A stretch of DNA of 64,000 nt from positions 12,907,913 to 12,971,912 of the forward strand of contig JANVCC010000030.1 of the NCBI GenBank assembly GCA_025345505.1. Reading direction: 5' to 3'. Under the pieces are notes generated by a model. That model was not told where the DNA came from, ran no database searches, and saw only the letters and a list, made by a program, of their open reading frames with translations. The DNA comes from Todiramphus chloris collaris. Taxonomy: Eukaryota; Chordata; Aves; Coraciiformes; Alcedinidae. Shown here one piece after another: positions 53,801-64,000 of this stretch. The position numbers and the translations under genes were made by a program. Within the stretch, counting starts at the first letter, position 1. Each line of letters opens with the position of its first letter.

Positions 53801-55554
53801 ATCTGGGCAGAGGGAACTACCCGCTGTCAAACAGCAGTGAGGAGAGGATGTGTTCCAAGCAGGGGGACAGATGCTGCCTTCCTTTAACTGCTAGGGCTGT
53901 GATTTCCTCCAGGGAAGGTTTTGATAACCACCCTGCACTTTTTCTGCCTCTTGCACTTTGAGGGAATATACACTTGGATCCAAGCCCCCATCTTTCCCTC
54001 TAGCTAAAATTAGTACCAAGTGCCTAAAATAACCCTATCCCAGCCTGTCTGGCAGAAGCAGCAAAGCAAATGCTCCCCTCCCAGCCTCCCACCCATAGAC
54101 AAGAATACTCTCAGCAGAGAGAGAAAAAGGGATCATCAGCTGTGCACAAAGGTCTCCGAGACCAGTAGCAGTGCGAACTGCAGGCACAAGCTCCCTGCAA
54201 GGAGCCAGCACACCAGAGTGGGAGCACAGTGCCCTGGCCACACCAGATGGAGCTGCCCCAAATCTGTGACACTCATGCTGAGCAACCAAAGAGCCCCTGC
54301 AAGGAAAGCCAGCAGCTGCGTGGGTGCATGGACCACAAGGAAAAACATGCCAGCTGAAAAAAGAGTAATGGAAAGGGTTCAGAGACTCTGGGACTCCCCA
54401 CAGAGCAGGTGAAAACAAAAGGCAGCTGGAAAGGGAGGGGTGGGGAGATGTCTCAGGGCAGAGGCAGCAGCAGCAGAGCAGGATGGGGGCCAGGAGCTGG
54501 ACAGGCTGTTTTCTGAAGGGCTGGCTAACCGCTAGGGGGAGGACGGCGGGCGTCTGGCCACCAGCTCTTTGTGTGGGAGCCCAGTGTATCCTCTCCCGCA
54601 CTCCCTCCTCCCGCAGAACCCCATCCTGCACTCCCCACCCTTGGGCTGCACTCCACTCCAGTGGGAGCCAGTCTGGCAGCCCACCCACCCAGTCCTGTCA
54701 CCTCCACTATCCCTCTCAAAATGTAGGCTCTTCCTGGCACCCCCAGCCAAGGCCTAGCTGTTTGGTGCAGTGACAGAAGAAGCATTAGCTCCAACCTAGC
54801 CTGATTACTGAGGTTTTTCCATCATTTAGGGGCTATTTGGTGGTCTCTGGAAAAAGGCATCTGTGTTTTGGTTCTTCTCCTTGTGTAGATCCACGCACCC
54901 CCCCAGCATGAACTGCAGCTCAGCAGAGGTGAAAAAGGGAAGATGGGCTATGGGGACTGAATACCCTCCCAAAATAAGAGGGTCCCCTTGGGGGCAGCAG
55001 GAGGCATGCGGGCAGGGTACACAGCATGTGCATGGCATGGAGGGAGAAGCTTGTCCTGCAGCTGCCCAGACAGTACCTTTAGTCTTCAGGGCAGTCAAAT
55101 CCAGTCCGTTTCACCAGCACTAAAGTCACTTAAGTCTTTTGCACCAGTCACTGGAGCGGGACTTTCCTTGGAAAGCCGACCCTGCCACAGGGGCACACAA
55201 GTTACGCTGTGGACAGGCCTGGGTGACCATCTCTGCCCAGGTATCAGCTACTGAGAGCTCTCCACAGAGGCATCCCCCATCTTCCCCGGCACAGGGGACC
55301 CAGCACCACACAGCCCCCTCTTCAGCTGCGGGACCGGAGCGTGGTTATCCAGCTCATCCACGTCGTTAGCAGTCAGCACAGCGGCAGTACAGAGCCAACT
55401 CTGTGCCTTACTCGGCAACCGAATGGTGGTTTTCAGAGAGGGCAGAAACAGCCAGCAAGGTACCAAAGCAAGGGGCTTGCTTACCCACGATACCACCCGG
55501 CCATTGAAGCAGGGAAGCTTGGCGTTGTCATCTGAGATTTCTTCTTTCACCACC
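44813..55554 (-). CDS. DVL3: Segment polarity protein dishevelled homolog DVL-3, exons 2-15 (5' end outside the window)
   Basis: Cytoplasmic scaffold relaying Frizzled signals in canonical and planar-polarity Wnt pathways. Exons: 55554-55485, 51696-51575, 51190-51084, 50493-50358, 50083-49990, 49579-49510, 49216-49077, 48892-48816, 48387-48320, 47791-47642, 46826-46695, 46437-46270, 45714-45502, 45237-44813. All junctions are GT/AG and in phase; 1972 nt, about 656 residues. Exon 2 ([21 protein letters not shown]) is the end of the DIX domain. Exon 6 holds the basic run [11 protein letters not shown]. Exons 7-10 form the PDZ domain with carboxylate loop FLGISIVG. Exons 12-13 form the DEP domain ([20 protein letters not shown] to YYIFGDLCG). 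Exon 15 ends [20 protein letters not shown], the invariant dishevelled C-terminus. DVL3 rather than DVL1/2 because of [19 protein letters not shown] and [16 protein letters not shown]. Exon 1 (MGETKIIYH...) was not found below 64000. Confidence 0.97.
47912..47962 (-). CDS. DVL3: Candidate 51-nt in-frame cassette exon of DVL3
   Basis: On the minus strand a long pyrimidine tract and CCCAG acceptor (…TTCTTTCTCTCCCAG) precede 51 open bases that end in a strong CCGG|GTGAGT donor. The phases match exon 10 (…CCC AGG A|) and exon 11 (|GT GAG CCC) exactly. Inclusion would replace one Ser by [18 protein letters not shown], adding 17 residues between PDZ and DEP. Skipping restores the usual [16 protein letters not shown] do not know it as a described DVL3 exon. 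Confidence 0.6.
51697..55484 (-). other. DVL3: DVL3 intron 2
   Basis: A 3.8-kb intron between exons 2 and 3. I recognise no transposon, RNA gene or extra exon. Open frames of up to 217 codons inside it have no recognisable product. Confidence 0.6.
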
Positions 55555-55790
55555 CTGCAGAGAGGAGAGGAGACAGTCAGAGCTGGGCCCAGAATTCCAG
55601 AGGTAAAGGAGACTTTCCGAGGTAGGTGTCTGCACCCAGCAACAGGCAGCCCAGGCTCACGGATGAGGCAGGGAGTGGATCAACAGCTCCCTCCTGCTGC
55701 CAGGCTACGGCCTCCTGTGCCCACAGCCACGACTGGCAGGCTGGAGGGGAGAAGACAAGGGCTCTCCTGTTGCATCCAGCCATTTCATTG

Positions 55791-55817
55791 CCCCCGATTA
55801 AGATTTTAATCAGGGGG
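55791..55817. repeat. Inverted repeat (hairpin) at the edge of the AT-rich island
   Basis: CCCCCGATTAA, a four-base loop GATT, then TTAATCAGGGGG: an 11-bp stem with a single bulged A. It is followed within five bases by A20 (55822-55841). Confidence 0.85.
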
Positions 55818-56620
55818 AATTAAAAAAAAAAAAAAAAAAAATCAGATGTATATTTCCACCAGTTCACTTATTTCTAAGGAAATACATCATTTAAACCTCT
55901 TCAAATGATCTGAAAGAATCACAACTTATGCCAGAGATTTCCAACAGATGAAAGTGAAATACAGTAAACAAGATGCCTCCCAAACGTTACTGTTGCTTTT
56001 TAATTACGTACATAATGTTTCAACATCTCTTCAAGCTTTACAGTCGTGACACAATGTCATGTTCCTGCATTAAACAAACAGCCATGTTATCATCAGTCCT
56101 CATAGTGGAGGGAGCACCAATAATATATTGTTTTTCTCCAACAGTAAAAACATCAGTTTTCTTTGGAGAGAAAATGTATTCTTTTTATTTTAAATATCAC
56201 TTAAATACCTTTTTTTTTCCCCCACAGTGAGTCTGCAATCAAAACAACTTGTAAATTCACCAGCTTTGATTAATACCATTTTTGATAAATTTGATGGAAA
56301 AATATGCTTTAACAAGCTCATTTTCTACTCAACAACAACATTTTAAGCACTCTTATTTAATAATACAGACATCTTACAAGTAGTTTGTGATATTAATTTC
56401 CCCTTTCAAACCGTATCTAAGGTCGCTTGACACGTATTGTGCTTAAAAGAAATAATGTAGAAACTAAATGGTGAATAAATTATGCTGGGGGGGGGTGAAG
56501 AATCCAACAGAAAAAGAACAGAAGAATGCATGTGAAACCAAGGGAAATCATGTATGAGAAGAAGTAGCTTACAAGCAACTAGCAGTACATAGAAGTGGGA
56601 TCCCATCAACAGCTCTGACG
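55799..56620. other. AT-rich island in DVL3 intron 1
   Basis: About 820 bases are strongly A+T-rich between G+C-rich flanks, with sharp borders on both sides. The left border coincides with the hairpin and A20 run. There is no coding frame and no recognisable transposon tail. It could be a conserved non-coding regulatory element or an old insertion of a family I do not know. Confidence 0.5.
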
Positions 56621-58669
56621 GGTCCCCAGGCCAGTGCCCAACTCACAGAGAATCGAAGAGGATGCAGGTGTGGGACGTGAAGCTGTGACCCATTGCCCCA
56701 GTCAGCCACGCATCCCAGGCACCGCCATCGACTCACAGCACGCCAGGCCTCGGAGAAACACCTACTCAGGGCTCCTGGCTGCGCTCCCTGGTGCCCCGAC
56801 AGCTGCCCGAACCACCATGGACAGTAGGATGGCAAGGCTTGCCAATGCTCACAAGGCATCAGCAAAAGGCAAATGAAGAGGGCTGGAAAACCAAAACCTG
56901 GGGAGCAGGCTCGCTCCACCCTGCCAGCCCTGTTGGCTGCTCCAGTGTCACGCATGCAAAGCAAAGGGGTGTCCCACGGGGTGAAAGGCAGAATATTGCC
57001 ATGTCTTGGCTGGCAGCCGGCACTCACAAACCCTGCCCAAACTGCAGAGCCAGCAAAGGGACTGGATAAATACTACCCATCCCCAGGAGGCACAGATGAG
57101 GAGGTCACGGTTTGAGCAGTCTAATCCATTCCCAGGATGTGCGTTAATTCCTCTTGCACAAACGGAGAAGCAGGAAAAAGCAGGGAAGGAGCAGTGAGGA
57201 TGGATTAAAACCCTGCTGGCTTAATGCTTCTTCAGCATGACCTGTGCCAGCCTCTGCCCAAAGGCCCTGCAGACTGGGATGGGTGTCAAACATGGGCAGT
57301 CCTCCCCAGGACCCATCCCCTTCAGTGCCTGTGCCAACCCTTCCCAACGCAGGCAAGTTGTCATCTCCTCACTTCCAAGCACACATGCATGCTGGCCTGG
57401 CTGCACTAGCATCCATTTACACTGTCGCCAGCAGCCTGGACTTCATCCAATTCCTAGAGAGAACTTCAGGCAGAGCCAATTTCCAGCCCTGCCTGCTCAG
57501 GGACACAGAGCCCTGCCGGTGGCTGAAGGGACAAGGTGATATATTTGCAGGGTCAAGGCGACCAACGGCTAAGCACAAATGAACTATTCCACTTTCAGTG
57601 GGGACATAGGAAACCAACCCCCAAGAGCATCCCACCCAGCCTCAACTGCAATGCCTGATGGAGAACAAGCTCCCTCTGTCCTGAGGGCTGGTACCTCACC
57701 ACTCCTATTACCCCTCTTCTGCCCCAGACATCCCAGGGGTCAGCTCCACCCCAGAGCAGTTTTCTCCCGCCTTCTCCAGCCACTACATTATTTATCACTA
57801 TATATCCCCCAGATGCCAGAGCACAACGGATTATATATTTAGACCCTACAGAATGAAAACTGCCAGTGCTATAGTCAGGCACATGTTAAGCAGGGATCTC
57901 TCTGCAGTCCTGCTCACGTCGGTCACTCCTCGCGCCATCCCAGCTATTCGTGCCCTGCATTCCTCTCCAGCTCCAGCCCTGAGCCGTGGCCTTCCTCCCC
58001 CCACCTCTCAGCACTCTTTTCCAGTCACACATCTCACGCAAACAGACCGCAGGTTCAGATCAGAAGCCACCAAGCGAGCAGCCTCTGGGGGAGCTGTGAG
58101 CAATGCCACGTTTCTCCTCCTCGGCTGCGTGCGGAGGCAGCCATGAGATCAATCTGTCCGGGGATGTGCTGGGAGGGAAAACCATCCCCTGAATGTGCTG
58201 GGAAGAGCCCCCTGCCGAATGGGGTCCGAGCCCGGGAATCAGGAGAGAGCAGACCCAGAAGGAGCACGGGCTCTTGGTTCTCTAAACACCTTTCCTTTTG
58301 GCAGCAGCCACCACAGCCCAGGGAAAACATCTGCCCAGGGCTGATTTCAAAGGGACGGCTTTTAGTTCATCACCCGTCAGGGCAGCCCGGGTTCAGATCT
58401 TCCCATGTTTAAAGTTCTGCTCGGAGATGGGCAGAACAAGGCGAGAACTGCGGCCAGGGAAACTCCTGCTACAGAGCGGCAGCCCAGGCCTCGACTGGGC
58501 AAAACGGGGTTGAGCCCCCCGAGAACGGCCCTGCAGACTGGGGGCTCGGTGGCCCTGTCCTGTCCCCGGGGCCAGCAGCCACGCTGCGGCCAAGCCGCGG
58601 GCTCAGCGCCTGCCCCCCAGCGCTCCCCGGCTCTCATCCGCCTCGGATTTTTCCAACAAAGAGACCTGC

Positions 58670-58704
58670 GGGAGGGAGGAAGGAGGGAGGGAAGGAGGGA
58701 GGGA
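58670..58704 (+). repeat. GGA-rich polypurine tract
   Basis: An imperfect (GGGA)n/(GGAA)n run of 35 bases in the G+C-rich part of DVL3 intron 1. Confidence 0.85.
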
Positions 58705-61700
58705 TACAGGGGAGGCAGGCCGAGTGGGCGGATGATTCAGCCGCCATCCCCAGTGACACGACACGGGGCCAAGCCGGGGGAGGAGGAGGAGGAGGGGATG
58801 AGGCTCTGGCTGCCGCAGGAGCCGTGCTGGGGTGTGCAGAGGGGCTGCCAGGGCTGACACAAGCAGCACATCTGCTTCCATGCAGCTGGGGGAGGGGTAG
58901 GGGCAGCCCCGGCAGCAGGGAGGGAAGCAGAGGAAACCCAGCTCCATCCCTGGCTCTATCCCTGCCCTCCCATCGGCTTCTCCGGAAGAGCCGGCAGACC
59001 CTCTCCCCACAGCCTGGGAAGATGCCACACTCCCAGCTTCGCTCCCAGTTTCCCTCCCACTCCCAGCGGGAGCGACTGGCAGCCTGGAACGAGGTTCCAG
59101 GAAGAGGCGGGTGAGGGACATGCAGGCAGACGATGCCTTCTCCAGGGAGCCCCAGCCCAGCTCAGGAAATTAGAGGGTATTTTATATCACAGATTCATGT
59201 CCTGGGAAGGAAGGGAAGGTAGGGAACAAGAGAGCGTGCACAAGAGAGAAAGGAGGCCATAAAAGCCAAGCCTCGGAGACGGCTGCGCTGTGTCAGAGCG
59301 CCCAGGCTACGCAGACATTCCCAGTGCAGCTGCTCTGCTCCCAGCCTCCCTGTTTCCCCTTGGTGGCCTCCAGCCCAGGCAAGGCTGCGGATACAAGGGA
59401 GTTCCCAGCTTCAGCCAGTCCTGGTCCCTCCTGAGCGAGACCCACCAGCCAGAGTGAGGTCCCAGCGAAGCAGTCAGCTGGAGTAACTCGAGCTCAGCAG
59501 AAGAAGAAACCCAAGAAGCACAGCAAGCAGGAGGATTTGAGCCTCAGATGTGGACGCAGGCCAGTGCTCCGCAGAAATCGCTGTTTGTCTCTGGCAGTCC
59601 TGGCATCTAAGGGCTCACGATGGGGAGGATACTCAGAGAGAAGCAAACACAGGACGTGGCAGTAATTAGAAAAGCCAAATCTGGTGCTGGGGGGGGGGGG
59701 TCAGTACCAAGCAGGCAGGTGAGGGAAGGGGACCCCTCAAGTGTGTGAAGACAGCTCAATGGCCAGGATGAAAAGGTGTGTTACTAGGAGAGGCACAGAG
59801 TGAGAAGACAACAGAGTAGTGACAATTTCACACTCAAAAGATGTAAAGCTAGCAGAGCAGATGAAAAAAACCCTAAATCTTTTCCTTCTTTAGTTCAGTT
59901 ATTAAGAGGAAAGACCTTTACAGAACAGCGACATTTTTTTCCCCCAACACTGAAAAGCCCAGAAATTCAATGTTAAACTTAATCTTCTATTTCAACCTCC
60001 CCAAAGTGCACAGATTATGTAGGTCACTCCTCTGACCTTCACAGCCTCCATCTCCTATAGCCCACAAAAGAATTAAAAAAACAAACAAAAACCATCAGGA
60101 GACGTTTCTACCCAATAGCACAAGCTTCAGGGATTTACACACCAGAAATGTGATCTCATTTTCAAGAGTACACACCCCTTAGGGCAGGGATACCTTGTCT
60201 CCAAATGATTGTACAGATTAATAACACTGCAGAGCAAAAGGAAGCACCTTCACATGTAACCATCCAAACGTCAGCATCTCCGAGCTCTAGAGCAAAAGCC
60301 TCCTCTCTTCTGCCAGATCAAATGCTGAGGCCACAGGGTTGAGCTCTGCAGCCATTTCACCAGAAGAGAAAATTGGACAGGGCAATCTCTGACAGAGTTG
60401 GGATTTCAGATGGGAAATACTCACCTGTTAGACTAAGCCCAGACAGGACACGTGTGCTTCCCATGGGACTACAATCACCCTGGGGCTACAGGCCCAACCA
60501 AAGAGCACGCGTGTATTGGCGAGACCTTGAGCTTTGCAGGCAAACAGCACGCATCAGATGGGATTAGAGGATTTGAGTTGTCTGTCTCCATAAGCCAGGG
60601 CATTCTTTTAGTCTTCTTCACTGTATTTTTACCTCCTGTATGAGGAGGAGGAGTACACAGGGTACAAATTGCACAGTGCACTGGGGTGAGAAGGGCTCTC
60701 TGAGTGTAAACAGAGATGCATCACTTTTCCATTTAATTACCCTTTCAAGGCCCCAGACAGGGTATCCTCCACTGCTCCTCTCTGTCCTAGCACAGGGTAA
60801 AAATGGAAACGTCGATCTGTAGGTGGCTTAGCTCCATCAGACCCTCCTCCCCAGAGGAGATACTGTCCTGTCTATCCCTGCACCCCCGAATACAAGCACA
60901 GTCTTTACCCGAGTTGTTTTTTTTAAGAACTAAGAAGCACAAACCAGCTATCCACACAACAGTAACACAGCTCTGCTGTTGATCAGGAGAGGCCACCTCT
61001 ACTCTCCTAACAATCAAGGGAGCTTTACAAGGACTCCTCAGGGAGCAGGTGACCCCATATCAAGCTACTACCCACCCCTCAGAGGCAGGAACATCATGCC
61101 CATGAGCAAAAGCCCAGGAACAGCCTCTTTTCAGGCTGTAATCTCTACAGCCTCCCTCAACCATGCTCACCACTGCTGCCCCACAGCCTCCCCATGCACC
61201 CCACAGATTGCTGTGTTTTCCCCCATGGTCACTCAGGCAGGGGCTGAACAGACGTCTAAGATGGCAACTGTTTTCCCCAAGAACCCTTCATCAATACATT
61301 TGCAATCTCTCCACCGGACATTCACCAGGACGGTCACATCCCGCCCTGTCCAGGAGATGCTTTGCTCAGTCCTACAGGTATCACTGGGTAGGAAATGACA
61401 AAGGACAGACCTCCTGTTCACCTAGTCCAAAGACTGGAAAAGGAATGGCATTTAGGAATGAGCCACCTGACCTCACAGGCCTGCCCAGGAGTAGCACTTA
61501 TCAAAGCAAAGCTACAGACTTTGATTTCGAAGCGAGCCCCAGAGCTGTGGTGGCCCGTCCTGCCTTGATCTCCGGTGTGACCATCTGGCTGCAGCACTGC
61601 TCTGCAAACAAGCCCAACAAGCCTGTTCTCCAACTGGGAGGAGGAAGCTGCATAGGGACTGCAGCAGGCACCTCCATACTAATTAATCCCGCCCTGCCCA

Positions 61701-64000
61701 AGCAATGCTTCCATCCCCCAGAAGGACATTTAGAAACATCATCAAAGGGAGTATTCTCTAGGCCCCTGAAGGTTCAGTGACACTTTCAGTCTCTTTGAAT
61801 TGGGTATCAGAACAAATGGGAACTCCCAGCAGAAGCTCAGCCAGACTCTTCTCCCTGGTAGCTCAACTTCAGCTCTCTGACAACACTCAGAGCTTGCACA
61901 GCCCAACACAAAGATACAAGACAAGTGCAAGGGCTCATTGTGAGAAGGAAAGATTTGAGGTTAAAACACCTGCAGAAATGACCTTCAAGGAACCAAGACA
62001 AATCCATAGATAGAATAGGAACCAAACCCTGGGCTTGTATTAACGGTGGGATAAGGAAACAGGCCCAAAGAGGCCCCAGCCAAACAGATATGTGTTGAGC
62101 CAGGGTAAAATCCTGAAGCAGTTGCTACGGTTCATATTCATGTTGAGAGACGGCAAGCAAACTGGAGGCAGCTTGGTCTGCTCTGACAGCTCTGTCTAGG
62201 TAGAGACAGCAGGAAGAACCCACAAGGCTGAGCTGCAACACAGCACTCCTGCCAACAGAGAAAAAGGGACTGTGCAGAGAGGTGGAAAAAGGGTTTACCC
62301 AGCTACTGTTGGTAGCAGAACACAAAGGGCACAACACTGCCTTACCAGGAAACTTACGGATGAGGTGTCTGCACCCCACAGGGAATTCCTTGCAGCTCTC
62401 TGTAGAAGTCACTCACCCCTTTGTAGGCTGGCTAGAAAAGCAACAGCCTCCCTTGCAATACCCATTGACTTCACGTCAGTTAAGATGACAGTGAGGAGCT
62501 GTAAAGGGCTCCAAGGGCTGCTGGGGGGAAGGTGTGATGTTAGCACGTACACGACGGCCAAGGGAGAGGGCCACGATGTCCATGAAAGTCCTGCATACAC
62601 GGTGAGGAAGCAAGACCAGGCCTTCCTTTTCTGGCCCTCAGCTGAGGGACGCCAAGTCAGTCCTGCTTCTTCTTAACAGCAAGCAAGGCTCCTGCCAAGA
62701 AAGCGCTGCTGCTGTGGAATGTGCTGGGCCAGCAGTATAGATCATTCCTGGAAAAGCATCAACTCAGCAGGAGAGTGAGGAGAGGAGAAGAGGGGGGAAA
62801 CGGGAAGAGGGGGAGGGTGGGAAACAAAGTCTGAAAGCTTGGACTTCCACACCTGGGGAAGCAGGGAGCTGCCACGGAGCAGTCTGCTCGCCAGCATCCT
62901 CTTGTCCCGGGCTGCTAGCACAGCAGCCCTGCCCAGCACCAGCCCTTTGCTCTTGGAGCATCCTTCTGCTGGCCAGCCACCTCCTGAGCAGGTCTGAGAA
63001 GGCACAGACTAAGGCAGATGTCCGTGGGGAGGAGTGAAGTTTGTTTCCCCCATCATGTTAACAATTAATTTTCATTTAATGACAGGTCTCCACCAGGAGA
63101 TGACAAAGCAGCCTCAACACATGTCCTGCCCTCAAGACACTGACCAGCTCACATTACTATCCTGGCACAAACAACTTTGCAAGAGTCTCCCAAGGAAATC
63201 AGCCCAATCTCCTACCCAGTGGGAAGGGGCCTTGAAGGATGACAGGCTCTAGGTGACTGCACCTACTCTTTGCATCCAGCTGGGCTACCATCAGCAACAT
63301 GTCTGCTAACTGGGTCTGTAAGACACGCAGAGAACCCCTATAAAACCAACAGGGAGTTAACAAAGCTCAAAACTAAACTCCACCACAAAACATCTGCCAA
63401 AGACAATGAGAAGGACTCATGCAAAGAAGAACCTTTCAGAGCCACAACAGCTGCATGGTGGCAAAGAAAGAACTTTGTCCCTGATCCCAGGCTACTGCAG
63501 CACTCTGAAAAAAGGGCAAACAGTGATACTACTTCCCTCTGGTCCTAAAATGCAGGAGGCAGGAGACAGCACAAGGGGTCTGAATGCTCCTAAGAACCAC
63601 TTCTGATCATCATTAGGATAGGGATGTGTGTTCTTTTTCTTACTTTGGGCCCTGGATAATTTTTGGTGCAAACTGTTCACTCCCAGGAAACTGTCAGCAA
63701 GACAAGAACTTGGAGAAAACCAACAGCTTAAACAATCAGCTCCTATACTGGTCTACTAGTAGACAAAACCAATGAAAGGTAGAGGAAGGCTCGCTGTTCC
63801 ACTTGATCTCCTGGTCTTCATGGTGTCACTGCAGGGGATGGTATAAGAAATTTCATGTACAGACAGACAGCAAATACAGCACATTTTAGTAGCCTTTTAT
63901 ATACTTCATTTATTTCAGCTAATACCAATCACTTCACCAAACTCTTTTCAAGACACAGGGTTAAACCCCAGAACGATACGACGAGCGCTCTCCTTCCAAG

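Larger units (their letters stand above)
55555..64000 (-). other. DVL3: DVL3 intron 1 (continues beyond the window)
   Basis: At least 8.4 kb. Exon 1, which should encode MGETKIIYHLDG through KSMDDDFG, was sought on the minus strand and not found, so it lies past 64000. The intron holds the AT-rich island at 55799-56620, a GGA-rich tract at 58670-58704, a G+C-rich stretch at about 58400-58830 that could be regulatory, and a G-run at about 59690. Confidence 0.65.

Noticed and set aside
58603-59121. G+C-rich stretch with open frames, considered as DVL3 exon 1 and promoter
   Set aside because: No minus-strand frame encodes the DIX N-terminus; CpG density is modest compared with the two clear islands in the window.

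Overview
This window is vertebrate, almost certainly avian, genomic DNA. It holds three multi-exon protein genes, all on the minus strand. Transcription therefore runs from high to low coordinates, in the order DVL3 (5' part outside the window), AP2M1, ABCF3. The same three genes sit in tandem, head to tail, on human 3q27, so this is a conserved microsynteny block. The avian assignment rests on a CR1 LINE 3' end carrying the characteristic ATTCTATG octamer repeats, a solitary LTR of the bird ERV type that begins TGTCCTGGTTTGAGC, compact GC-rich gene spacing and CpG-island promoters. I cannot name the species.

Layout. 1-640: a CpG island, probably the promoter of the next gene to the left, most of which is outside. 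770-11809: ABCF3, 21 coding exons, 712 residues when spliced. 11280-12290: its CpG-island promoter. 12590-42165: AP2M1, 10 coding exons plus a non-coding first exon at 42119-42165 and a CpG island around it. The spliced protein is 433 residues, or 435 with a 6-nt microexon that I located at 19711-19716. 42755 to beyond 64000: DVL3, coding exons 2-15 and the 3'UTR. Exon 1 (start codon and most of the DIX domain) is not found and should lie beyond 64000. A 100-N assembly gap lies in the DVL3 3'UTR.

Every exon junction was checked by hand for GT/AG ends and reading phase. All three coding sequences stay open across all junctions.

The three proteins are housekeeping or signalling genes: an AAA-family ABC ATPase without membrane segments (ABCF3), the clathrin adaptor AP-2 mu subunit (AP2M1) and a Wnt scaffold (DVL3). 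Dishevelled proteins are reported to bind AP-2 mu in Wnt receptor endocytosis, so two neighbours are functionally linked. There is no bacterial system, CRISPR array, tRNA, rRNA or operon. The most interesting observations are the hidden AP2M1 microexon, a predicted 51-nt in-frame cassette exon in DVL3 between the PDZ and DEP domains, a 5-codon uORF in front of AP2M1, a cluster of TCGCGA palindromes inside ABCF3 intron 1, and an abrupt AT-rich island with a hairpin at its edge in DVL3 intron 1.
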